DNA of 64,000 nucleotides from JAICNG01 sp035253695 (GTDB taxonomy: Bacteria; Gemmatimonadota; Gemmatimonadetes; Gemmatimonadales; Gemmatimonadaceae), in contig DATFBS010000042.1 in assembly GCA_035253695.1 (NCBI GenBank), forward strand, positions 1-64,000, written 5' to 3'. Position numbers and translations under genes: made by a program. The stretch's first letter is position 1; every line of letters begins with the position of its first letter. Below are positions 35,669 through 43,984 of this stretch, in pieces. Below the pieces are notes generated by a model. It did no database searches. It worked only from the letters and a program-made list of their open reading frames with translations, and was not told the DNA's origin.

Positions 35669-35711
35669 TACGAAGGGCTTCGTATTGACACCACGAAGCG
35701 CTTCGTATATC
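35669..35711 (+). promoter_or_regulatory. BlaI-type promoter with two dyad operators, probable leaderless start
   Basis: Dyads TACGAAGGGCTTCGTA (35669-35684) and ACGAAGCGCTTCGT (35693-35706) have centres 23 bp apart. A perfect -35 box TTGACA (35685-35690) lies between them and a TATATC/TATCGT -10 overlaps the second dyad. Transcription would start at about 35718-35721, which is the ATG itself, and no ribosome site is present. Confidence 0.82.
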
Positions 35712-35720
35712 GTTCGCGCC

Positions 35721-36107
35721 ATGCCGAAACGCAAAGCGCCCCCACGCCCGACCAACGCCGAGCTCGCGATTCTCACCGTCCTGTGGCGTCGCGGGCCCAG
35801 CACCGTCCGGGACGTGCACGAAGCGCTGCGCGACCCGGTCGGCTATACCACCGTTCTCAAGCTGCTCCAGATCATGACCGAGAAGGGTCTCGTCACCCGC
35901 GACGAGCGTACGCGCACGCACGTGTACCGCGCGGCGGTGTCGGAAGCAACGACCCGGCGACATCTCGTATCCGATCTCGTGGAGCGCGCATTCGGCGGAT
36001 CGTCGGTGGCGCTGGTCCTCCAGGCGCTTTCCAACACCCCCGCGAGCCGCGATGAGCTCGAGCAGATCCGACAGCTGCTCGACCAACGCAAGGGAGAGAC
36101 CCGATGA
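35721..36107 (+). CDS. BlaI/MecI/CopY family repressor
   Basis: The 128-residue regulator has the family pattern PTNAELAILTVLWRRGPSTVRDVHEAL, YTTVLKLLQIMTEKGLVTRD and a C-terminal dimerisation helix. BlaI-type repressors are cleaved when their M56 partner senses a signal. The partner follows directly, with a 4-bp ATGA overlap. Two strong dyads cover the promoter, so autoregulation is likely. Confidence 0.93.
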   Translation: MPKRKAPPRPTNAELAILTVLWRRGPSTVRDVHEALRDPVGYTTVLKLLQIMTEKGLVTRDERTRTHVYRAAVSEATTRRHLVSDLVERAFGGSSVALVLQALSNTPASRDELEQIRQLLDQRKGETR

Positions 36108-38833
36108 ACGCGACACAGGCTCTGGGCTGGGCGCTCGTGCATTTTCTGTGGCAAGGCGTGGCGTTGGCGGTCGTGCTCGCCACAGCGCTCGCGGTAACCC
36201 GGCCATCCGCCGCACGCGCCCGGTACGCTCTCTCCCTCGCTACGCTCGCCGCGATGGTGGCGCTGCCCATCATCACTGCCGCGCACCTGCACCGTACGGC
36301 GCCCGCCGACGTTACGATCGCTACCCTCGACACCGACGTCGCGCCCGGCGTGACGGGATCGCCGGAAGTCGCGGCCGAGGAGCCGGCCCGCGCGCTCGAA
36401 AAAGCGCCGCCCGTCATACCGCCACGCGCAGCGCTCTCGGCGCGCCTGTCCGCGTTCCGGTCACTGCTCGATCCGGCGCTTCCCTGGCTGGTCGTCCTGT
36501 GGCTTGGCGGCGTGCTGGCTTTCTCGATCCGGCTGGCGCGCGGCTGGAACGTCTCGCGCAGCCTGCGGACGCAGGGCACGGCGCCGGCGGCCGCCCACCT
36601 CATGGCGATGCTCGACCGGGTCGCGACGCGACTCCGCGTGCGGCGGCCCGTGGCACTGCTCGAGTCGGCGCTCGTGCAGGTACCGGCCGTCGTCGGTTGG
36701 TTGCGGCCCGTCATTCTCGTCCCGGTGAGCGCGCTGCTCGGTCTCCCGCCGCAGCAGCTCGAGCTGCTGATCGCGCACGAGCTGGCGCACGTGCGCCGCT
36801 ACGACTACCTCGTGAACGTGCTGCAGTCGGTCATCGAGACGCTGCTGTTCTATCATCCCGCGGTCTGGTGGGTGTCGCACCGCATCCGCGAGGAGCGCGA
36901 GCATTGTTGCGATGACCTCGTGGCGCGGCTGTGCGGCGATCCGCATCTCTACGCGACGGCGCTGGTCAGCATGGAACGGCTCCGCGCCGAGCCGCCGCGG
37001 CTCGCGCTCGCGGCCACCGGATCTGGCGGATCATTGCTGCATCGTGTGCGGCGGCTCGTGCATCCCGGCTCCGCCCGGCGCGAGCTCGTCGCGCCCTGGG
37101 TGGCAGGCGTCGTGGCGATGACGGTTGCGCTGCTCGCCGCCGGCGGCGCACGCGTCGCGGAGTCTTCACCCGCGCCGAGCTTGCCGGTTGCCGAGGATGG
37201 ACTGCGTTCGGATACGACGCGCGCCACGGCCGACACCGTCATCCAGCATCCCGATCCCAGCCGGCCATTGGCCGAGCGCTGGGCGTGGGCCGAGTCGCAA
37301 GCGCGCCGGCTCGACCGCCGGACGTACTGGATCGGCTATCGGATCGCACGGCCCGCCTGGCTCGAGCACATGGTCTACATCGACCGGGAAGTCGGCGTCA
37401 CCGGTTCGGACATCACCATCAGCGGCCGCATGTTCGGTGACTTCGAGGGCTTGAGGTTCCGTGGGGCGCGGCTGCCCTCGCTGCTCGGGGCTCGCGATTC
37501 CGACGACATCGCGATGGTATTCGGCTTCGGCGGCGATGGCCTCGTGCGGGTGCACATCGCGAGCTTCAATCTCCCCATCGATCTCGCGAGCCGCACCCTG
37601 TTCTGGCTGGGCGATGCCGCCGATGCGGAGAGCATCCCGGTAGTCCAGCGGCTGATGGGCGCCACACGGCAGCGCGGGCTCCGGGAGGATATGGTCGGTG
37701 CGGTTGGCATCCACGGGTCGAGCGAGCTCGTGGTCCCGATCCTGGTGCGCTGGCTCACCGGCACCGACCGCAGCGAAGTCCGCGGGCAGGCGGCTGAATG
37801 GCTCGGATTTCATCCCACCGCGGCGGCGGTGAACGCGTTGAGCCGGGCGGCCCGCGCTGACGCCGATCGCGAGGTCCGGCGCGAAGCCGCCGAAGCGCTC
37901 GGCGACAGCACAGTGCCCGCGGCGACCGACTCGGCGATCGCGATCGCCCAAACGGTGACGGACGCAGAGGTGCGACGTGAGGCCGTCGAGGCGCTGGGAG
38001 AGAAGGACAGTCAGAAGGCGCTCGACGCGCTCGTCGCGCTCGCGCGGAACGACCGGAACGAGGACGTGCAGCGCGAGGCGGTCGAGGCGCTGGGAGAGAT
38101 GCCGAGCGGCCGCGGCCTAACGGCGGTTCGCGAGCTGGCGCGCACCCACTCCAATCCCGAGGTCCAGCGGGAGGCGGTCGAGACGCTGGGGGAGCATCTT
38201 CCACCGGCGGAAGCGCTCACCGTGCTCGAGGCGATCGTGACGGGCGACGCCCATCCTGACGTGCAGCGGGAAGCGGTCGAGGCGCTTGGCGAGTTGGAGA
38301 CCGACGCCGCGCTGGCGGTCATCACTCGGTTCGCGCGGAGCCACGCGAACGGCGACGTGCGACGCGAGGCGATCGAGACTCTCGGAGAGAAGGGAGGCAC
38401 CGACGCCGCCATGGTCGTTCTCGATGAGTTGGCGCAGGATAGCCGCGATCCCGACGACGCGCGCGAGGCGGTCGAATCGCTGGGCGAGCTGGGCACGGCG
38501 CGCGCGCTGGAACGCGTTGCCGCGATCGCGCGACGCCACGCTCATACTGATGTGCAGCGCGAGGCGATCGAGACGTACGCCGAGCACGCCCGCACCGATG
38601 ACGCGGTCAAGCTGCTCACCGAGATCCTCGCCGGCGAGGCGTCGGAAGATGTTCACAATGAAGTGCTGGACTCGCTGGAGGAGCTCGATGGCGGCGCCGG
38701 CATTCCGGTGCTCGTGGAGGCGGCACGCGCGCATCCGAATCGGGAAGTGCGGGCCGAAGCGCTGCGTCGCCTTGCCGAGAGCGACGATCCGCGCGCGAAG
38801 GAGATCTTCGAGCGGGCGCTGCGGCGGCCGTAA
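36104..38833 (+). CDS. M56 (BlaR1-type) membrane metallopeptidase fused to a HEAT-repeat domain
   Basis: The 909-residue protein has BlaR1-like membrane helices (about 5-35, 38-60, 125-145 and 330-350) and the zinc motif HELAH at 225-229 facing the cytosol. The C-terminal part is a ladder of about ten HEAT/PBS-lyase repeats from about 560 to 905, each with a (D/E)VQREAVEALGE core. Where BlaR1 has a penicillin-binding sensor, this protein has a protein-protein interaction scaffold. The repeats are unusually alike, suggesting recent internal duplication. It probably cleaves the upstream BlaI-like repressor on an unknown signal. Confidence 0.92.
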   Translation: MNATQALGWALVHFLWQGVALAVVLATALAVTRPSAARARYALSLATLAAMVALPIITAAHLHRTAPADVTIATLDTDVAPGVTGSPEVAAEEPARALEKAPPVIPPRAALSARLSAFRSLLDPALPWLVVLWLGGVLAFSIRLARGWNVSRSLRTQGTAPAAAHLMAMLDRVATRLRVRRPVALLESALVQVPAVVGWLRPVILVPVSALLGLPPQQLELLIAHELAHVRRYDYLVNVLQSVIETLLFYHPAVWWVSHRIREEREHCCDDLVARLCGDPHLYATALVSMERLRAEPPRLALAATGSGGSLLHRVRRLVHPGSARRELVAPWVAGVVAMTVALLAAGGARVAESSPAPSLPVAEDGLRSDTTRATADTVIQHPDPSRPLAERWAWAESQARRLDRRTYWIGYRIARPAWLEHMVYIDREVGVTGSDITISGRMFGDFEGLRFRGARLPSLLGARDSDDIAMVFGFGGDGLVRVHIASFNLPIDLASRTLFWLGDAADAESIPVVQRLMGATRQRGLREDMVGAVGIHGSSELVVPILVRWLTGTDRSEVRGQAAEWLGFHPTAAAVNALSRAARADADREVRREAAEALGDSTVPAATDSAIAIAQTVTDAEVRREAVEALGEKDSQKALDALVALARNDRNEDVQREAVEALGEMPSGRGLTAVRELARTHSNPEVQREAVETLGEHLPPAEALTVLEAIVTGDAHPDVQREAVEALGELETDAALAVITRFARSHANGDVRREAIETLGEKGGTDAAMVVLDELAQDSRDPDDAREAVESLGELGTARALERVAAIARRHAHTDVQREAIETYAEHARTDDAVKLLTEILAGEASEDVHNEVLDSLEELDGGAGIPVLVEAARAHPNREVRAEALRRLAESDDPRAKEIFERALRRP

Positions 38834-38998
38834 GGTCGTCGACGCGTTGGGCGCGCAAATAGTCGCGCAAATCCAGGGCGATGCGGCGGCGGGTCGGGCG
38901 CATGAAGCGACGGAGATCGTGGGAATGCCGGACCGCGTAATGCTCGTGCGTTCCTTCTGGCGATAGCCCGCGGCAACCCGAGAAGGGAATCGGTGCTC
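38834..38998. other. Intergenic region without a recognisable gene
   Basis: These 165 bases separate convergent genes. I see no word-iterated element, hairpin terminator or conserved frame here, unlike most convergent gaps in the window. Confidence 0.5.
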
Positions 38999-39892
38999 TC
39001 AAACCAGCATCGATTGCTGGGCGAAGATACCCGCCATCGCGCCCTGCGATGATGCCAGCGTGACCGAGGGCAGGAGGGGCGTGGCAAGGTCGCCGGCGGC
39101 GTAGATGCCGGGCATGCTGGTCTGGCGGCGCTCGTCGACCTTGAGGGCGATGCCGACGGGCGTATCGACCGTGGCGAGGCCGAGTGATTCATGCAGGCTT
39201 GCGGACGGCTTGTTGCGCGGATGGGCGAACAGGACGTCGACCGCGATATTGCGGCGGGTATCGAGATTGACGGTGGTGATATGGCCCTTGTGATGGGCAA
39301 TCTCGACGATCCGGCCATCGACGACAGGTATGTTGCGGCGCGCCAGATCGGCCCGGATATCGGGCGGAATGTCGTGACCATCGGCGAAGACAGTCAACTT
39401 GTCGGTCCAGTCGTGGAAGAGCCTAACAGACTGGTGCGACTGCGGGCCGGACCAGACGAGGCCCCAATGCTGGCCGGCGACTTCAAAGCCGTCGCAATAG
39501 GGGCAGGGCACGATGGACGTGCCCCAGCTTTCGGCAAAGCCCGGAACATCAGGCATCTGGTCGGCGACGCCATAGCTCAGGATCAGGCGCCGCGCCCTAA
39601 GGCTTTCGCCATCGCCAGTGAGGACGGAGAAATCGTCGATGGCGCCGGAGACGCTGTCGGCCCGGGCACTGACCAGCCTGATCGTGGGATAACGCGCCAG
39701 CTGCTGCCGCGCCTCGGCTAGGATGTCCAGCGGTGGCTTGTGATCGTGGCCGAGCAGGCCATGCGAGTGGCCGGCGAAGCGATTGCGCGGCAGGCCGGTA
39801 TCGAGAACGGTGGCCTTGCGGCGGGCACGGCCGAGCTGCAGGGCGGCGGCGAGGCCGGCAAAGCTGCCGCCGATGATGATGACGTCATCCAT
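38999..39892 (-). CDS. Thioredoxin-reductase-like NAD(P)/FAD oxidoreductase
   Basis: The 297-residue flavoprotein has FAD motif VIIIGGSFAGLAAALQLGR, redox pair CPYC (Cys130, Cys133), and the C-terminal MPGIYAAGDLAT. It is a stand-alone member of the thioredoxin-reductase-like family; the physiological electron acceptor is unknown. The ATG lies inside the 3' end of the SDR gene (overlap about 8 bp), and a second ATG 15 bases earlier is possible. The gene resembles proteobacterial relatives and may have been acquired with its neighbours (inference). Confidence 0.87.
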   Translation of the reverse strand: MDDVIIIGGSFAGLAAALQLGRARRKATVLDTGLPRNRFAGHSHGLLGHDHKPPLDILAEARQQLARYPTIRLVSARADSVSGAIDDFSVLTGDGESLRARRLILSYGVADQMPDVPGFAESWGTSIVPCPYCDGFEVAGQHWGLVWSGPQSHQSVRLFHDWTDKLTVFADGHDIPPDIRADLARRNIPVVDGRIVEIAHHKGHITTVNLDTRRNIAVDVLFAHPRNKPSASLHESLGLATVDTPVGIALKVDERRQTSMPGIYAAGDLATPLLPSVTLASSQGAMAGIFAQQSMLV

Positions 39893-40799
39893 GGTGATGG
39901 GCCCCATGTTGTGGATGGAGGTGGGTCGGCTGGGTCTGAAGTGCCCCCTTTCGTCGCGCAACGCCGACCGACGCAGTGTTCGCGTCGCCGCGATCAGTTG
40001 CGGCACCCATGATGCGAGAGAACACGGCTTGGTGTAGCCAGCGAGGCGTTGCCCTGGTAAACATCACCGTGGCCTTGTTCGCCCAGCCGGGCACGACGCT
40101 GATGCGCCCGGCCTGCAACGCGCGGATCCCCGCTCGCACCACGGGTGCCGGCTGCATCATCAAGAGCTTCAACGCGGGCGTGATCTTCTGCTGCGCCGCT
40201 GTGGCGAATCCGGTGTCCGACATCCCCGGGGAAAGCACCGTCACCGTGACGCCGTCGCGTTTGAGCTCGCGATGGAGAGCTTCACCAAGACGCAAGACGT
40301 ACGCTTTGGCGGCCGCGTAGACCGCGAACTTCTCGACGCCCTGATAAGCCAGTACGCTGGCGACCAGGAGGATCTTCCCACGCCCGCGTGTCCGCATGTC
40401 CTGCGCAAACACGTGGGTGACCGCCGTCAGGCTCACGACATCCAGTTGCAGCATCGCCAGTGCCGCGTCCAGCGTGCCATCCACGAATGTGCCCTGTAGT
40501 CCGTGGCCGGCGTTGTTTATCAGGATGTCGATGGCAATGCCACGCTCACGCAGCCGCTTGTGCAGCTCGACGACCGCCGTAATCGCGGAAAGGTCGAGCT
40601 GCTCGACGATGACGGCGACGCGATATCTCTCGCGCAGCTCGGTCGCTAACGTCTGCAGCTTCTCGATGCGGCGTGCCACAAGAACCAGCGGCCGCCCTTG
40701 TGCGGCGTACTGACGGGCGAACTCCGCGCCGAAACCACTCGACGCGCCCGTGACGAGAACCCACGATTGATCTTTCGGTGTCTTGACGAATGCCTTCAT
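39885..40799 (-). CDS. Short-chain dehydrogenase/reductase
   Basis: The 304-residue classical SDR has TGASSGFGAEFAR, NNAG, the Ser in LLVASVLAYQG and the catalytic pair in YAAAK. The last ~22 residues are His- and Gln-rich (PTHLHPQHGAHHHG) and overlap the next gene; they look like a late read-through tail rather than a domain. It is divergent from a TetR regulator and shares an operator with it, so both are probably induced together by the TetR ligand. Confidence 0.88.
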   Translation of the reverse strand: MKAFVKTPKDQSWVLVTGASSGFGAEFARQYAAQGRPLVLVARRIEKLQTLATELRERYRVAVIVEQLDLSAITAVVELHKRLRERGIAIDILINNAGHGLQGTFVDGTLDAALAMLQLDVVSLTAVTHVFAQDMRTRGRGKILLVASVLAYQGVEKFAVYAAAKAYVLRLGEALHRELKRDGVTVTVLSPGMSDTGFATAAQQKITPALKLLMMQPAPVVRAGIRALQAGRISVVPGWANKATVMFTRATPRWLHQAVFSRIMGAATDRGDANTASVGVARRKGALQTQPTHLHPQHGAHHHG

Positions 40800-40837
40800 T
40801 GATCTCGTCTCGCTTCCCGTTGACGCGGCGGATGCAG

Positions 40838-40883
40838 ATACATGATGAGCATCATGATTGCTAATATGATGCTCATCATGTAT
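40838..40883. promoter_or_regulatory. Large inverted-repeat operator between the SDR and TetR genes
   Basis: Perfect 18-bp arms ATACATGATGAGCATCAT (40838-40855) and ATGATGCTCATCATGTAT (40866-40883) are separated by 10 bases. Each arm also contains a near-palindrome ATGATG-N2-CATCAT, so there are two adjacent sites. It lies between divergent starts at 40799 and 40924. Confidence 0.88.
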
Positions 40884-40923
40884 ATTGTCAAGCGCCCACA
40901 CCAGCACCTCTGGGAGGTCGGGA

Positions 40924-41523
40924 ATGAAAGTGAGTAGAGAACAGGCGGCCCAGCACCGGGAACGGATCCTCGAGGCCGCCGCCCAGCGATTCCGTGAGCG
41001 CGGCTTCGAAGGAATCGGAGTCGCGGATCTGATGAAGGAGGCCGGTCTGACACATGGCGGTTTCTACGGACACTTCTCTTCGAAGGACGACCTGATTGCG
41101 CAGGCCTCTGCCCGCGCGCTCGCGCAGTCACTTGCGCGCTGGGGCGAGCTCGCGGATCGCGCCTCAGGTGATCCACTGTCCGCGCTCGCCGGCGCGTATT
41201 TGACCAGCAGACACCGCGACAATCCGGGCGCAGGTTGCGTTCTGGCCGCGCTGGGCCCGGACGTGTCCCGACACGGTCCGGCCGTGCGGCGCTCCGTCAC
41301 CGGCTATGTGCGTTCCGCTTGCGATCTTGTGGCGAAGCTGATTCCGGGCAAATCGAAAGCCGCACGAAGACAGAAGGCCATCGGCACGTGGGCAACATTG
41401 GTCGGAGCAATGGTCATCGCGCGCGCGGTCGACGATCGCGCGCTTTCGCAGGAAATCCTAGACGCCGGCCTCGCGTCGGTTAAGGGCCTGACTCGACACG
41501 CGGCTAGCTCCGAGTCTCGTTGA
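40924..41523 (+). CDS. TetR/AcrR family regulator
   Basis: The 199-residue protein has an N-terminal TetR helix-turn-helix (QHRERILEAAAQRFRERGFEGIGVADLMKEAGLTHGGFYGHFSSKDDLI) and a helical ligand domain with NPGAGCVLAALGPDVSRHG. GGGAGG lies 6 bases before the ATG. It most likely represses itself and the divergent SDR/flavoprotein operon through the inverted repeat between them. Confidence 0.93.
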   Translation: MKVSREQAAQHRERILEAAAQRFRERGFEGIGVADLMKEAGLTHGGFYGHFSSKDDLIAQASARALAQSLARWGELADRASGDPLSALAGAYLTSRHRDNPGAGCVLAALGPDVSRHGPAVRRSVTGYVRSACDLVAKLIPGKSKAARRQKAIGTWATLVGAMVIARAVDDRALSQEILDAGLASVKGLTRHAASSESR

Positions 41524-41635
41524 CACTTGTCGGGGACCGCGACATTACCAACCGCGCGTGTGAAACCGTGCCCCGCAGAGTTGGCAGTCGGGGAGAAACG
41601 GCACGGAACCCCTCGCCTGCAAGGCTCCGCATGCG

Positions 41636-41666
41636 AAAGCCCCGCGTCACCGAAGTGACGCGGGGC
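41636..41666 (-). terminator. Intrinsic terminator of the tRNA-Gln transcript
   Basis: A perfect 12-bp stem (GCCCCGCGTCAC / GTGACGCGGGGC) reads on the minus strand with a C(TTCG)G tetraloop followed by TTT. It lies 15 bp past the 3' end of the tRNA. Confidence 0.85.
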
Positions 41667-41681
41667 CAAGAGCTTCTCGAA

Positions 41682-41754
41682 TTGCCCCTCCTGGGCTCGA
41701 ACCAGGACTCTCCTGATCCAGAGTCAGGCGTGTTGCCAGTTACACCAAGGGGCA
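41682..41754 (-). tRNA. tRNA-Gln (anticodon CTG)
   Basis: On the minus strand the sequence folds as a cloverleaf. The acceptor is TGCCCCT / AGGGGCA, the anticodon arm is CCTGA with loop CTCTGGA and TCAGG (anticodon CTG), and the T arm contains GGTTCGAGCC. The CCA end is not encoded. Confidence 0.95.
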
Positions 41755-41852
41755 GAAATCGATTTTTGTGCGGACCCTAAACGTAGCCGCGGCAACCCCT
41801 TCGATCAACCCCGCCGCCTTTCGCGCCGCCGGTCCCCCGAAGACATTCCAGG

Positions 41853-43160
41853 GTGTTTTCGACTCGTCATGCGGCGTTGTCGCTGCTCTTCCCGCTGTCC
41901 GCCATCGCCTGTCGCGATGCCGTTCCCGCCCTGGGCACTACGCCCGAGCGGGCGACGCAGAACGCCGCCACCATGCTCACCGCACTCGCCGACCGGTTCG
42001 GCATGGCCGAGCTCTCACCCGAAGTGGCGACCACGCGCCCGCGCCTCGCCCGCTACAGCACCACGCCCTCGCGACTCATCGACGACCAGCAGCTGTGGAC
42101 GAGTCGCGACGACGATGAGCGCACGCTCGAGATCGCTGGCGCGCGACGAGACGGACGCTACACCCTCTTTCAACGGCCCGGTGCACCGGCGCCTCGCGCG
42201 CCCGGTGAGTCGCGTCACGTGATGCGCCTCCAGATCCTCGGCGACGACGAGTTTCGATGGACGTCGGTGGATGAAGTCGCACTCGGATCGATTACGATCG
42301 AGGACCTGGACCGAGCGCTCACCGCGATCTTCCTGGCCGCCGAGCGCGGTGATGTGACCGCAGCGCAACGCGCAACGCGCACCGCCTTCCCCCAAGCGTC
42401 GGCGTCCCTGTCCCGCATGTTCGTCATCGACTCGTTGCGCTCATCGGGCGATGACGACGGCGCCACGTCGGTGGTTCTCGGTCTCGGGCTCAGGCCCGGC
42501 CAGGCGGAGCGCCACTTCAAGGCGCTGGGCCCTTACGCACGGAAATACTGGGTGCCGATTCGTTGGCGGCTGAGCGTCGAGGACTCGCTGGGCGTACGCT
42601 GGGGAGACTTTACCAAGCGCGACTCCTCGATCGTCCTGCGGTTCCGCGTCAAGGATGGATCGCTCGCCCCGTTCGGGGCCCCGCCTCGGCCCGTCGGCAG
42701 CAGTCTTCGCCTAACGGCTGACCTCTCGGTGAAGGTCGGGCCATTCCGCGTCGGCGTGCGAGACCTGGACGTTCGTGTGTTGCGAGTCACCAGCCCAAGC
42801 CACCTCGCGATGGCGTTTCGATTTCCCGCCGAGCCGGAGTGGCAGCTGCCGCCGCTCGTCGCGCGGCTTCTGCGCTCGCCGCTGCGCCGGCCATTCGAAG
42901 GCTCGGGCGCGCTCATGCGCTACGGTGTGCGCACCGACGCCCACTCGACCGACACGCTATCGACGGTGTGGCGTGACATCGATGTCACGGTGCGCGAGAG
43001 CGGGATCCTCCGCTTTTTCGGGCGCCTCGGCGGCACCGCACTGGGTGATTTCCGCGCCGGTGCCGAGAAGGAGGCGGAGCGGCTATGGGATGAATCCTTG
43101 CGCGGGTTAGCGGCGGACGTGAAGAACGACTGCGAACTGCGGACTGCGAACTGCGAATGA
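41853..43160 (+). CDS. Lipoprotein of unknown function
   Basis: The 435-residue protein starts with GTG and has a lipobox-like LSAIAC (Cys20). The rest is mixed alpha/beta with no motif I recognise: ADRFGMAELSPEVATTRPRLARY, FVIDSLRSSGDDDGATSVVLGLGL, YWVPIRWRLSVEDSLGVRWGDF, then beta-rich LTADLSVKVGPFRVGVRDLDVRVL. The last nine residues (CELRTANCE) and the stop are written by the GACTGCGAA inverted repeat, so the original C-terminus probably ended earlier. It is probably attached to the membrane on the periplasmic side. Confidence 0.75.
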   Translation: MFSTRHAALSLLFPLSAIACRDAVPALGTTPERATQNAATMLTALADRFGMAELSPEVATTRPRLARYSTTPSRLIDDQQLWTSRDDDERTLEIAGARRDGRYTLFQRPGAPAPRAPGESRHVMRLQILGDDEFRWTSVDEVALGSITIEDLDRALTAIFLAAERGDVTAAQRATRTAFPQASASLSRMFVIDSLRSSGDDDGATSVVLGLGLRPGQAERHFKALGPYARKYWVPIRWRLSVEDSLGVRWGDFTKRDSSIVLRFRVKDGSLAPFGAPPRPVGSSLRLTADLSVKVGPFRVGVRDLDVRVLRVTSPSHLAMAFRFPAEPEWQLPPLVARLLRSPLRRPFEGSGALMRYGVRTDAHSTDTLSTVWRDIDVTVRESGILRFFGRLGGTALGDFRAGAEKEAERLWDESLRGLAADVKNDCELRTANCE

Positions 43161-43209
43161 TCTCCGCGGGCGAAGTCGGTTCGCACTTCGCAGCTCGCAG
43201 CTCGCAGTT
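43129..43209. repeat. Word-iterated inverted repeat, GACTGCGAA family
   Basis: The left arm iterates GACTGCGAACTGCGGACTGC (43129-43157) and the right arm iterates TCGCAGCTCGCAGTTG (43180-43209). The left arm encodes the final residues and stop codon of the lipoprotein gene. Confidence 0.85.
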
Positions 43210-43225
43210 GGGCGGGATCTCTTCC

Positions 43226-43259
43226 AAAAAAAAAACGCCGCGGACATTGATCCGCGGCG
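43226..43259 (-). terminator. Strong intrinsic terminator, minus strand
   Basis: The 9-bp stem CGCCGCGGA / TCCGCGGCG (43236-43259, 6-base loop) is followed on the minus strand by ten T (43226-43235). It ends the transcript that begins at tRNA-Ala. Confidence 0.93.
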
Positions 43260-43301
43260 ATTGCCATCAGTCGATCCGGCGAGGGTATGCCTCGCGCGCC
43301 G

Positions 43302-43395
43302 TCATTGGAACTCTGCGTCCTACCGAGCGGCGGCGGGCAACCCTGCGAAAGTGGGTTGACCGAGTCTCTTCATTGGAACTCTCCGTCCTACCGAG
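43302..43395. repeat. Pair of direct repeats in the tRNA-Ala 3' transcript
   Basis: A 26-bp sequence, beginning TCATTGGAACTC and ending CCTACCGAG, occurs at 43302-43327 and 43370-43395 with one mismatch, 68 bp apart. Each copy is followed by a GGCAACC word. They lie between tRNA-Ala and its terminator, so they are transcribed with the tRNA. Confidence 0.8.
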
Positions 43396-43454
43396 AGAGA
43401 CCGGCAACCGATTCGAGTGTCGGCGCAACCAGTAATTCAGGTTGCATGCCAGAA

Positions 43455-43527
43455 TGGAGCTGAGGGGAGTCGAACCCCTGACCTCCTGGGTGCGATCCAG
43501 GCGCTCTCCCAACTGAGCTACAGCCCC
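43455..43527 (-). tRNA. tRNA-Ala (anticodon CGC)
   Basis: The minus-strand cloverleaf has acceptor GGGGCTG / CAGCTCC, D arm TAGCTCAGTTGGGAGAGC, anticodon arm CCTGG with loop ATCGCAC (anticodon CGC), and T arm GGTTCGACTCC. The CCA end is not encoded. Confidence 0.96.
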
Positions 43528-43984
43528 GCGCACGCGGGTACGGGAGAACCCTATGGATCCCTCGCACCCGGATCACCTGAAGACAACAGCCCCGCCAGGT
43601 TCGCGGGGCCGCGTTCAAGCTGTTTGATGATAACAGCTTTCGCGGGTCGCGTCAAGCGAACGCCGAGCCTTCTCGATGGTCCGGGCCATCACCCTCACGC
43701 ATGATTCTACTACTGCATCACGCGCGCTGTTCCGACGATTTTCAAGACCTGCACAAAGAGCGATGGGGGGCGATCCCACGACTTTCGTCGTTTCCCAAAC
43801 TGCCCACACTCCCCCCGGAGTTGTCCCCCCACCGCGTCACCTGACGCGCGCCTGCAACGCGCGCTGGGCCAAAAAGGCCCTGCTACGCACTAGACCGATC
43901 AGCACCGTTTGGGGCAACATCCGACGCGACGTTCATCACAATTCCGCGAGTACACGCCCGAACGCCGACCGTAGCCCCCACATC
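43528..43984. other. Non-coding region with two hairpins
   Basis: These 457 bases between tRNA-Ala and the threonine dehydratase gene hold no convincing gene. Two perfect hairpins are visible: GCCCCGC-N7-GCGGGGC (43589-43609) and AAGCTGTT-N7-AACAGCTT (43617-43639). They could include the tRNA promoter region or a terminator. The rest shows nothing I can name. Confidence 0.6.

Noticed and set aside
39885..39950. His-rich C-terminal tail of the SDR as a metal-binding domain
   Set aside because: It overlaps the start of the next gene and looks like read-through sequence after the conserved SDR end.
43267..43533. Small open frame through tRNA-Ala with internal repeats
   Set aside because: Its first third is the tRNA itself and the repeats are explained by the 26-bp direct repeats; not a protein gene.
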